Below are positions 55,855-64,000 of a DNA stretch of 64,000 nt, piece after piece (the first letter of the stretch is position 1; each line of letters starts with the position of its first letter). A program made the translations under genes and the position numbers. Under the pieces are notes generated by a model. That model worked only from the letters and a program-made list of their open reading frames with translations, had not been told where the DNA came from and did no database searches. The DNA lies in the NCBI RefSeq assembly GCF_032854445.1, contig NC_088298.1, positions 22,779,295 through 22,843,294 of the forward strand. The letters run 5' to 3'. Origin of the DNA: Liolophura sinensis. Taxonomy: Eukaryota > Mollusca > Polyplacophora > Chitonida > Chitonidae.

Positions 55855-56155
55855 CTTTGGGACAAAACAAAGCAAACTGATCCCTCAGTGAGAGAACATT
55901 TGTGTCAGTTTTCACTTACACCAGTGTCACTTCACTTATAAGTTAGAACGGCACTGTCAGTCAGTTAGTTAGTTAGTCGTTAGTTGTTAGTCATCTATCT
56001 GTAGATCACTTTTTGACAAAACAAAGCAAATTGATCCCTCAGTCAGAGAACATTTGTGTGAGCTTTCACTTATACCAGTGTCACTTCACTTATAAGTTAG
56101 AGCAGCAATGTCAGTCAATTAGTTAGTCGTTAGCTGTTTGTCACTTCGATTTTTT
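55855..56155 (+). repeat. 154-bp tandem duplication
   Basis: GACAAAACAAAGCAAACTGA, TCCCTCAGTGAGAGAACATT, CCAGTGTCACTTCACTTATA and CAGTTAGTTAGTTAGTCGTT at 55861 recur from 56015 with few changes. Confidence 0.92.
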
Positions 56156-56870
56156 ATTAGATTGTGAGTTTGTCACTATGTTAGTTTGTCGGTTGGTCAG
56201 TTAACCATTCCGGCAACTATCTAATTTGCCACTCTCTTTATCAGTTTGTCATTCTGTCAGTCAGTTTGTTACCCTGTTAATTATTAAATTTGTCATTCCG
56301 TCAGTTATCCATTTTGTCATTCCTTCGGTTAAACGTTGCGTATTCTGTCGGTTAAACAGTCCTCTGTTCTGTTAGAATGTAACATCCGCTAAGTTAAACG
56401 GTGTTCCATTCTGTTGATAATTCAGTTTGCCATTCCGTTACTTATTGACTTTGACATTGCATCAATTTTCAACAGTTTGCTGGTAGCTAAGACTTGCGTG
56501 CCAGTCAGTCACTTTGCCAGTCCCACACAGCTAGTAGGTCAGGTATTTGCCAGTCAGTCAGACACTTTACTTGGCATTCGGATACTTTCTTAGCCAACCA
56601 GACACTTCGCTAGGCAGCCAAACACATTGCTATAACCAGTCACATTGCTATAACCAGTCAGAAATTTCTCCGGGCAGTCAGCCACTATGTTAGCTAATTA
56701 GTGACTTTGTTAGCCAGTCAGCGACTTTGTTAGCCAATTAGCTACTTTGCTAGCCAATCAGCCCCTTTGCTGGCCAACCAAACACTTTTACGGCCAATCA
56801 GACTCTCTGTTAGCCAGTCAGATACTTTGCCAGCCTGTTAGACGCTTTGTTACATCTTGAATTAAGATAG
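56156..56870 (+). repeat. Degenerate CAGT-rich tandem repeat, about 20 bp
   Basis: CATTCTGTCAGTCAGTTTGT-type units (56160-56470) grade into ACTTTGTTAGCCAGTCAGCG-type units (56500-56860). The family resembles the 53.2-kb array in its CAGTCAGTTTGTC core, so the two may share an origin. Confidence 0.8.
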
Positions 56871-56889
56871 ACGATCTATCTCAATCCCA

Positions 56890-57045
56890 GGTTACAAGTA
56901 GTCAGTAATACATTTTACTGTCACCAAGTTTGATAACCAGGCAGATAAAATAGCTTTCTAACATCATTGCAATTTTTTTGTACTTAATTCTGCTTTAGGC
57001 ATTGCGTTAGAGGATGTGTCTTTTATGTTATATTCGTTTATAAAT
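56890..57045 (+). repeat. Family A fragment
   Basis: CTAACATCATTGCAATTTTT, TACTTAATTCTGCTTTAGGC and ATTGCGTTAGAGGATGTGTC match the family A middle. It stands just before a fuller copy. Confidence 0.6.
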
Positions 57046-57074
57046 CAGTTTTCTGCTGGTGAACTAAGCATGAC

Positions 57075-57400
57075 CGAGGCCTGATCTCTTTGCATTGTTT
57101 TAATGTGGTTGTATTTTAAAGGTGATGACAACACAACATTTGGAGTAATTCTAACCCATGATGGTTAATAAATTGCAACTAACATCACTGCATTTTTACC
57201 TAACTCTGCATAATCCAATGAATTATGGAATGTCTACGTTTCAAGTATATACATACACATAAACAGTCGGAATAAACCATAACTGAGGTGAACGGGCAAG
57301 ATCCCTGATTACACCGGTAAGATCTGTGACCATTTTCCCGCTATTACAGTCTGTCGTCACTGCTGTGGTTTTTCTCTCTATGCTGTGGTCTTTTATTTAA
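57075..57400 (+). repeat. Family A copy, 5' body and one terminal block
   Basis: TTTGCATTGTTTTAATGTGG, GGTGATGACAACACAACATT, AATTGCAACTAACATCACTG, ACATAAACAGTCGGAATAAA, AAGATCTGTGACCATTTTCC and TCTCTATGCTGTGGTCTTTT set the family order. This copy has the terminal block once, in contrast to four at 3.4 kb. Confidence 0.85.
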
Positions 57401-58239
57401 TGTTCCAAATCAGTCAATCGGAGTATGAATTTAGGTGTTGAGACAGCTGTGCGGAATGACCGCCAATCTGTTGGATGTTTGTTGGTACATCGTTCCATCA
57501 CTCGACGGCAATGTACACACACGTGCATGGTACAGCTACCAGCCTCTCCTGTCTTAGTATATTGATAGCGTTCAAAAGCTGTTAAGCGGTTTGGGAGACG
57601 AACAAATCTATACAAATCGACTGTAATTAGATATGAGGAGCTGTCTAAAAATGCCTTAACCACCCGCCCTTCCTCTCACCAGACTGTAGGCAGCTGTTAT
57701 CCAACGGGACGTTGGTAAATACGAAAGTGGCCCAGAAAGGGCGTTTTCTTGATTTTTACTTTAAATTTTGTAAACCTCGGATTGTGATAAGGCGGTAAGC
57801 ACAAAAAACGGCCTACTTTTTGCTCAAAATGGATGGCAAATTGACCAGAAGGAAGTCAGTTTGCAGCAACTTGTGGATGTCTACAGGTATGTCTACAACA
57901 CGACATACCTGAAAGTTGTCACCATGGCATGAACACTTTCTTTGACGGAATTGAGTGATTGATGATATGCATTTCGCATATAAGAATCTATATTCTGTGA
58001 GATTAATAATGTAGCAACATTATACCTAAAGCTGCATGGACTAAAATGATGGTTAAAGATCGGGTGAATCTGTGTTGCTGGAATCTTGGGCGCTCTGCTT
58101 CATGATTGTGTGGAAGTCCACATAAGCTGGAAACTAGGGGCGATGTATTCATCGTGCCGAATTAGACGCCACGTTGGATACATCAACAGTGGCAATCAAA
58201 GTGCAACTGAGATACATTTTTTGTCATCGACAACTTATA
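57401..58239. other. No gene or repeat seen
   Basis: The minus frame 57397-57663 has no recognised domain. Otherwise AT-rich. Confidence 0.35.
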
Positions 58240-58510
58240 TTCTAGCATGGTACACGATTTGAATACTGATTTCACTCAGTCGCCTAGAACATACCTTGCG
58301 TCTTTCCAACGTCATTGGAAACTTGGGACCGAACTGCTTCTCTTTGCATGATTCCGTCCTATTTTCTTACTTTATATACTTTCTTAGTTCTTTTATGGTT
58401 TGTGTTATAAGTCGTTTTGGGAATCGGCTTTGCGATTATTGACCTAGAATGCCCTTATTGGTTGACGGCTGATATATGAATGTCTGTCTTGATGCATGGA
58501 TTCCCTTTGA
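58240..58510 (+). repeat. Family B copy, longest
   Basis: It defines the family: GCATGGTACACGATTTGAAT, GTCGCCTAGAACATACCTTG, CGTCTTTCCAACGTCATTGG, CTGCTTCTCTTTGCATGATT, ACTTTCTTAGTTCTTTTATG, GTCGTTTTGGGAATCGGCTT, TTGGTTGACGGCTGATATAT and CATGGATTCCC. Length is about 270 bp. No tRNA-like head or inverted ends were recognised, so its class is unknown. Confidence 0.85.
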
Positions 58511-58812
58511 AATAGAGGTCAGTTTTGACACTCACAAATTCGAATATATCTATTAAAATGGATTGCAAATGAAAGTGCTTTGAGTGTGAACATGGGCAGA
58601 AAAATATAGTTCACAGATGTGACATTCTGCCCGACCTGTTTTCAGAATGCGCTGATAATGTTTGGTGGATGTTGCTATAATGCCAACGTACTCACGAGGC
58701 CATTTGATATTAGTCGAACAAGCAAGAACGAAGTGAGTCAAAGTATTTTGGTATTCAGTCATGGTGGTTGAATTTCCAATATTTCTCAGCATAGCTTAAT
58801 AAGCAGGTAATC
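58511..58812. other. No feature seen
   Basis: Short gap between family B and SINE-1 copies. The minus frame 58553-58792 has no support. Confidence 0.3.
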
Positions 58813-59078
58813 GGGGCCTCCGTGGCTCAGTTGGTTAGTGGGCTAGCGCAGTTTATTGACCCAGGAGCCTCTCACCAATGCAGTCGCTATGAGTTAAAGT
58901 CCAGCCCATGCTGGTTTCCTCTGCGGTCGTAAGTGGGAAGTTTTGCAGCAACCTGCGGATGGTCGTGGGTCCCCCTCCCCCCGGGCTCTGTCCGGTTTCC
59001 TCCCACCATAATGCTGACCGCCGTCGTATAAGTGAAATATTCTTGAGTACGGCGGAAAACACCAATCAAATAAATAAG
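58813..59078 (+). mobile_element. SINE-1 copy, full length reference
   Basis: Head GGGGCCTCCGTGGCTCAGTT (A box TGGCTCAGTTGG) with GGTTAGTGGGCTAGCGCAGT; B-box region GAGTTAAAGTCCAGCCCATG; core GTGGGAAGTTTTGCAGCAAC, CTGCGGATGGTCGTGGGTCC, CCGGTTTCCTCCCACCATAA; tail GCCGTCGTATAAGTGAAATA, TTCTTGAGTACGGCGGAAAA, CACCAATCAAATAAATAA. It is the best copy for defining the family. Confidence 0.95.
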
Positions 59079-59150
59079 TGGATAAGCAGATAACCGCATA
59101 AATGCATAACCATTGCGCTGGGATGACGTAAGGCATGCAGCGTATAAGCC

Positions 59151-59530
59151 GAATCAGAATATGAGGAGTCTCATAAGTCCATGTAATATTGGGTGAGTCG
59201 AGATGGGGCTCACAAGCCCATGCAATATTTGGTGAGTCGAGATGAGGCTCACAAGCCCATGCAATATTGGGTGAGTCGAGATGAGGCTCACAAGCCCATG
59301 CAATATTGGGTGAGTCGAGATGAGGCTCACAAGCCCATGCAATATTGGGTGAGCCGAGATGAGGCTCACAAGCCCATGCAATACTGGGTGAGTCGAGATG
59401 AGGCTCACAAGCCCATGCAATATTGGGTGTGTCGAGATGAGGCTCACAAGCCCATGCAATATTGGGTGAGTCGAGATGAGGCTCACAAGCCCATGCAATA
59501 TTGGGTGAGTCAAGATGAGGGCTCACAAAA
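59151..59530 (+). repeat. 39-bp tandem array, about 9 units
   Basis: The unit is GGGTGAGTCGAGATGAGGCT + CACAAGCCCATGCAATATT. The first unit (59151-59190) is diverged; the middle units are nearly identical. GTGAG(T/C)C and GGCTCAC within each unit can pair as a 7-bp stem. Frames of 119-210 codons on both strands follow from the 39-bp period. Confidence 0.95.
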
Positions 59531-59660
59531 TAAAAAGAAGCTGAAATGCGTGATTTTATGGTAGTTGTTTAGTTGATCGTGCAGTCATGTGTTTTAGTGG
59601 CCTTAGTTTGCCAGACCACCCACTTTATCTCGTGTAATCCTGCACCTAAATAAAATTTCG
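59531..59660. other. No feature seen
   Basis: Unique-looking gap. Confidence 0.3.
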
Positions 59661-59848
59661 GTCATCTGACTCAAAAATTTGAGTTATACAGTTGAGCTAA
59701 TTAAACTCAGAAAACTGGGTCATATGTCCAGATTAGCTGAGTCTTGAAACTCATCTGGTTGTATTGTTGACTGTTGGTCGAAAAACACACCATAGTCTTT
59801 CATGAGTCAGATGATCTGGTCTTGTTACTCAGTTTTCTGAATTGAGTC
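59661..59848. repeat. Imperfect inverted repeats with AP-1-like sites
   Basis: GTCATCTGACTCA (59661) is mirrored by TGAGTCAGATGAT (59803). AAACTCAGAAAACTGGGTCA (59703) is mirrored by TTACTCAGTTTTCTGAATTG (59825). TGACTCA and TGAGTCA are the known AP-1 palindrome. It may be a decayed foldback element. Confidence 0.5.
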
Positions 59849-61569
59849 GCGAGACTTGAAAGGCTTATTCGGCATATGATATAAAACATGAAACGATTGG
59901 CCTACACACAGTTTCGTAAGACTTGCGTTTGGAATGAAAATGCCAAAATTGGGCGCAATTTTGTGAACATTTGTATGTATAACTCCAGATCATATATCGG
60001 GCTACTTGTCAGAATGAAGGGAGAGCAATGTAGTTCCATCAGGCTTAGAGAGATGAAACTTTTGTGTAATATGTCATGACAGCAGGCTAATGAGAATGTC
60101 TGTGTAAGCGTATAACTCTGAACGATTCGCGGTCTTTGGGTCCTTAATGCAGGAGCCGTGGATCGTCGGCTGTCTTCCTTAGGAAGGCCCTAGGGCGCGG
60201 CTGTACAAGACTATTTTAAGACCTAATGTGAGATTTAACTTTAAGCCCAGTATTCAGTTTTGTACACGGCTCAGTATGAGTGCAAAACAGTGTAGTAAAT
60301 ATGAACGAAAACTGCTGCGGTTATAGTTTGAATTTTGACAACTGCATTGGCTGGTGAGTTTTTGGCGAAATTTTTAAATATAAAATATGACAAATAATAA
60401 TGGTATCACTTTCCAACAACTGGGCCCGGGACACTGGCATAACTTGATAGTTTAACAAGTCTTCTCTCGCACACCCACCGCGCATATGGGAATGGCTCAG
60501 CTGGTACTGTAATGTTTAGAAAAAACGAGTGTCGGAGAGTTTGTATAGGTCTACATATATGAATCGCACAGAATACACATGTTACAGGCTCCGCTTTGTG
60601 GGATTCCACCAAGGTTCCACGAGGGTTCCTGTGATCTCATTAAGATAAAGACGAATTTTGCCCACATTCCAAAACGTCAAAAGAGGAAAAGGCGGACGAT
60701 TCCACTAAGGCGCGACAATTAAACATCACTCTGCTGGATTTGTTTGATTCTGGAACCGTAAATTGGTTGTCTTTCGCCGGCTGTGCCGTGAATATTGAGA
60801 TGTTCAACAAGAGCATAGTGCAGTAAGCCGAAATAAATCCAATATGGAAACAGTCTGCTAGTAATCAGTCCAAGGTGTGCTTGATCAAGCTGGTTTGGGC
60901 GATCTAGCTATCCTGGAAACATCTCATTTTAACATGAGTTATTGTCATGGAAATTTAGATAATCTTAGGGACAGAAAACAGAACGAGCGCCTTAAGGCTA
61001 AGTCGACTGTGTGCTAATTGACAGCTCGTGCTTGCCACGCGACCGCTAAAGTAAGGCTGTATACTTGGCATTTTACCACAGTCAGGTTTTATCCTGATTG
61101 TTCTGGACATAGCTTTGGTTGTCAATCCTTGTAGACTGTAAACAAGAGTTAGATGTAATAAAGGCATAAAAGGAACCAGTTCAAGCACTGCGCGGCAGTA
61201 TTTTGTTCTTTTCTGTAAAATGTCAGAGCTTCTGCTTCTAGTTCGTTAAGCAAAGAAGTAATCGGCATCCACTGGAAAGTGACAATAGAGAATGGTGTGT
61301 TTCCACATATCTTGTGACGGACATCCATTTAGGCGGGAAATGTCCCGCCATTAACCCAATCCGGGTTCAAATGTACTCTGTCCAAGGGAAATGCGGAAAC
61401 TGACTTTTAAGCATCCATCCGAAATTTCTCTTCTCTAGCTATCTGACACGTCCAGTAATAGGTTCGAGTCAATATTTGGCATCGCTGGCGATTCAACACT
61501 GAAAACGTCAGATGTACATGCATTCTGGTCACTGGCCAACATATATACATGTATAATTGGGAGTTCGCA
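59849..61569. other. No gene seen; one perfect hairpin
   Basis: GGCGGGA-AATG-TCCCGCC at 61332-61349 is a perfect 7-bp stem, followed by B-box-like CCGGGTTCAAATG at 61363. Frames at 59888-60079, 60406-60612 and 60955-61188 have no support. Confidence 0.4.
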
Positions 61570-61690
61570 TAAATATGTTTGATGTTTGATTTAGTTTGAC
61601 AAAAGTCTGCTTCAATAAGCCAAAAGTTTATTTTAATTTGCCGAAAGTCTGCTTCAGTTTTCCGAAAATCTGCCTCAGATTTTCTGCAAA
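61570..61690 (+). repeat. Degenerate 29-bp tandem repeat, about 4 units
   Basis: TTTGACAAAAGTCTGCTTCA, TAAGCCAAAAGTTTATTTTA, TTTGCCGAAAGTCTGCTTCA and TTTTCCGAAAATCTGCCTCA follow one another at about 29 bp. Confidence 0.85.
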
Positions 61691-61724
61691 CTACTCATCC
61701 GGAAGCCTTCTGAGGTAAACTGAA

Positions 61725-61797
61725 AGCAGTTAAAATGTGATCATTTGACAACGATGCTCGCTGCTCTGGTTTTACGCTTTCTGCTGCAACGTTTAAT
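61725..61797 (+). repeat. Family A terminal-block fragment
   Basis: ATTTGACAACGATGCTCGCT, GCTCTGGTTTTACGCTTTCT and GCTGCAACG match the last 60 bp of family A. Confidence 0.55.
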
Positions 61798-62404
61798 ATT
61801 CTAAAAGAATATCGCTGTGCATGGTAAAGTATTCCAGGAAGTTTGTTTGAAACGACTTTTATACATTTGTTAACGGAAGCCGTTCTTCGAATTGAGCTGG
61901 GGAAAAGGGACACTTGCCATATGATCTCAGACAAGCCGTCGACTGTACCTTAATCTTACTCGAGAAAAGGATCCCATAGGGTCATGCATATTTATAAGGT
62001 CTCGGCCATCGGCCTTCCCTCAACACCTGGGCCGTAAAATCGGTCTAAGTCGACGACGAACGCCCTTATACGAGAAGTGATATTTCGACGGTCTTAAAAT
62101 TTTTATGCCACCCTTTCCTGACAGATCACAACTGTGGTTGAAGTTTGCAATCAGGCAGTTTGTTCGATAAAATGGCTATTCATTCCCAATGGAATGTTTT
62201 ATTTACCGAACAGATAAATTGATGCGAAACTTTGCGTAGCGTTGGGAACGATCATGAGCAACGTTATACAAGGATACATACCTACACTACAAGTATGTAT
62301 ACAGATAAGGCAATATGTTTTCCACAAAATTGCATGTTTAAATGTCCAGCAAATTTAAGCTGGACTTTACCGTAACCATTTAAATCCGGGCGTCGAAAGC
62401 TAAT
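61798..62404. other. No gene or repeat seen
   Basis: No supported features. Confidence 0.35.
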
Positions 62405-62690
62405 TAGACATTCAGGCATACACTGTGTCCTCTTGTGGCAGGGGGATCCATGCCGCAAAAGTGCCGCTGAAGGATCATGCCGAAGACACCAGTCACATTA
62501 TACTGATATCGGACCAACCAATCCTGTTTCCTTGCTCTGACCTCTCAGTGCTGAGCGCAAACTGATGCAGCAGCGAGTACGATTTTTAATGTCTTTGGTA
62601 TGACCCGATCCAGGTTTGATTCCGGAGTGTCCCGACTTTGAGGCGGACGCTCTAACTATTCGGTCACCGAAGCGGTCAATTCATGCAATG
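62405..62690 (-). mobile_element. SINE-D copy, uninterrupted
   Basis: On the minus strand: head GACCGCTTCGGTGACCGAAT, AGAGCGTCCGCCTCAAAGTC, B box GGAATCAAACCTGG; then GGGTCATACCAAAGACATTA, GCTCAGCACTGAGAGGTCAG, ACAGGATTGGTTGGTCCGAT and tail ATCAGTATAATGTGACTGGT, GTCTTCGGCATGATCCTTCA. It supplies the empty site for the MITE at 5811-5944. Confidence 0.85.
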
Positions 62691-63730
62691 AAAAGCACTC
62701 AACAGTTTTCACTGATGGTGGGAAAACGCAAGAAATGTTCTGTCGGCGAGTGACTTAAGGCCGCATCCAAACAGTTCGTGTCTCCTGTCAGTTCCAAAAG
62801 CTGTCGGTAATCAAGTGGCAACCGTTCATATATCCAGCATGGTGATTTTGTTCAAGACTGAATGCGTGGAACCAAGCCCCATTAAACCTCTAATTCAGAG
62901 TCAGAAAATGAATCAGACTCAGTCGTCATTATAATAATTAAACAAGACTCATTTTCACGACCAGAAGATCCATCACACCAAATTAACTTCAGGCATATTA
63001 TGCCACTTGCAGTGGGGCGACCTTGAGCTAAATATCCGTGGTGTACAAGAAGAGAGATGTCTTGCCTCGTGGACAATTCATTAGGATAATTATACGAGCA
63101 CGTCGTGAATTGTGTGATATCATTAGCAAATTCTGGAAATAGTCGGATAAAGTTGAAGAGCGGCGCTAGGGAATCCTAATTATTCCAGGCTTTGCACTTT
63201 GTTAACGTTTTTTCAATGTTAAATACGTAGCTCTCACACGCACTCTGACGGAATCGATCTATTTCGTTTTTAGTAGGTCGTTTTATTGTCGTGTTCACAA
63301 ATATTTTGGTGTAATTTTATGTATTAGTGTGAAGCCTAGCAAACTACAGTTATGTCAATGTGCAGAAACAAATCTGTTCTGTATGTATGCCAATGCCTCT
63401 TTTCGCCTCTTTCAAGGAAATCAATAAATTGACATTTCAGTTTACACCTCCATTCAACCGTATTAAGAACATATAACTTTATTGTACAACGGTAACCAAG
63501 CATGGAAGTGGTCTTAAAACCTGATAAATGAAATGCTAAATGTAAAAAAAATATGAAAAGGGGGGCTACTCTGCATACGTTTTGCTTAAGACTCCAGTTG
63601 CCTGAGTAAGTAGAGCGTGACAATGTATGGCCTGTGGGCTACTTGACCCTGACGGTTCCAGTACGAAGGACTAAGTATACATATATACATATATATAGTA
63701 AAACAGAAGTAAGGTTGTATTTGTACGTAG
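62691..63730. other. No gene established; (TA)n near 63680
   Basis: The minus frame 62882-63076 (64 codons, ending in an acidic Ser/Asp-rich tail) has no recognised family. A TATACATA tract lies at 63677-63702. Confidence 0.35.
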
Positions 63731-63860
63731 GAAGCCTTGCGCAAACTGAGATGCACTTGGTACACCCAGGGGCGTTCTATGTGACCTGTCAGCCGGGGTT
63801 GTACTATCGTGACAACTGTTTGCCTATGGACATACCCGCGAGTACAACCTGTATTGCAAG
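63731..63860 (+). CDS. Possible internal 130-bp exon of a Cys-containing protein
   Basis: The frame is open between an acceptor (TGTATTTGTACGTAG, ending 63730) and a good donor (GCAAG|GTACGT at 63861). In frame it encodes about 42 residues: SLAQTEMHLVHPGAFYVTCQ, then PGLYYRDNCLPMDIPASTTC, then IA, entering with two bases of a codon and leaving with two. Three cysteines and PG-x-YY spacing suggest a small extracellular Cys-rich module, but I cannot assign EGF, sushi or chitin-binding type. Composition is richer in G+C than the flanks. The pyrimidine tract before the acceptor is weak. It is the best coding candidate in the window and lies next to the edge, so its neighbours are not visible. Confidence 0.35.
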
Positions 63861-64000
63861 GTACGTGTGTGAACGCGTCAGATGATGCAGCAGATTTGGA
63901 GTTTAAAACAGTGCTGTTTTGTACGTTCTGCTATGTAATTATACAGATCTCCCATCGGATTGATCCGGTGTGTGTGTTAGGGACATACTGGTTTGCTGTG
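63861..64000. other. Probable intron start or unassigned DNA
   Basis: It follows the GTACGT donor. AAAACAG-TG-CTGTTTT at 63905-63920 is a perfect small hairpin. Confidence 0.3.

Noticed and set aside
58894-59526. 210-codon minus-strand frame
   Set aside because: It is built from the 39-bp array plus the reverse strand of a SINE-1.

Overview
This is a stretch of eukaryotic, AT-rich, non-coding DNA. I see no operons, bacterial gene structure, rRNA, functional tRNA gene, CRISPR array or long protein-coding frame. Short tRNA-headed SINEs, palindromic DNA elements, other dispersed repeats and at least fifteen tandem arrays fill much of it. The SINE types, above all the tail ending in the motif ACGGCGTAAAACACCAA and the family carrying GGTGTCAGTGTAATGTGAC, resemble short interspersed elements I associate with molluscs and other lophotrochozoans. 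A marine mollusc or close relative is therefore the best guess, but it rests on memory and was not checked by a search.

Dispersed families (names are mine). SINE-1 is a tRNA-headed SINE of about 260 bp with roughly 14 copies on both strands. SINE-2 has a different head but a related core and tail (28.3, 36.3 and 49.6 kb). SINE-D is another tRNA-headed SINE (5.7, 37.5, 47.1 and 62.4 kb). Family A is a non-SINE repeat of about 400 bp with at least 13 copies; its terminal 81-bp block occurs once in most copies but four times in tandem at 3.4-3.7 kb. Family B is a repeat of about 270 bp with about 10 copies. MITE-C is a palindromic element with long terminal inverted repeats (28.4, 33.4, 34.2, 47.6 and 51.9 kb).

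Tandem arrays, left to right: 81 bp (3.4 kb), about 160 bp (11.6 kb), 33 bp (17.9-19.4 kb), 56 bp (24.2-25.9 kb), 53 bp (30.6 kb), 136 bp (33.4 kb), 19 bp (34.5 kb), 81 bp (40.7 kb), a 12/15-bp G-depleted array (41.3-42.4 kb), about 24 bp (46 kb), 39 bp in two linked blocks (50.5-51.2 kb), about 20 bp (53.2 kb), 41 bp (55.1 kb), 154 bp (55.9 kb), degenerate CAGT-rich repeats (56.2-56.9 kb), 39 bp (59.2-59.5 kb) and about 29 bp (61.6 kb). Most of the longest open frames lie in these arrays and are open only because the unit length is a multiple of three.

No gene can be called with confidence. A few islands look exon-like by splice signals and composition: 63731-63860 (130 bp, cysteine-containing, both splice sites), 13728-13939 (strong acceptor, stop, then ATTAAA), 30027-30110 (84 bp, GC-rich, both splice sites) and a possible 21-nt microexon at 55226-55246. 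There is a CpG-rich, TATA-containing stretch ending in a splice donor at about 10955-11338. The window may be intronic or intergenic DNA of one or more large genes, but transcript evidence would be needed to decide.
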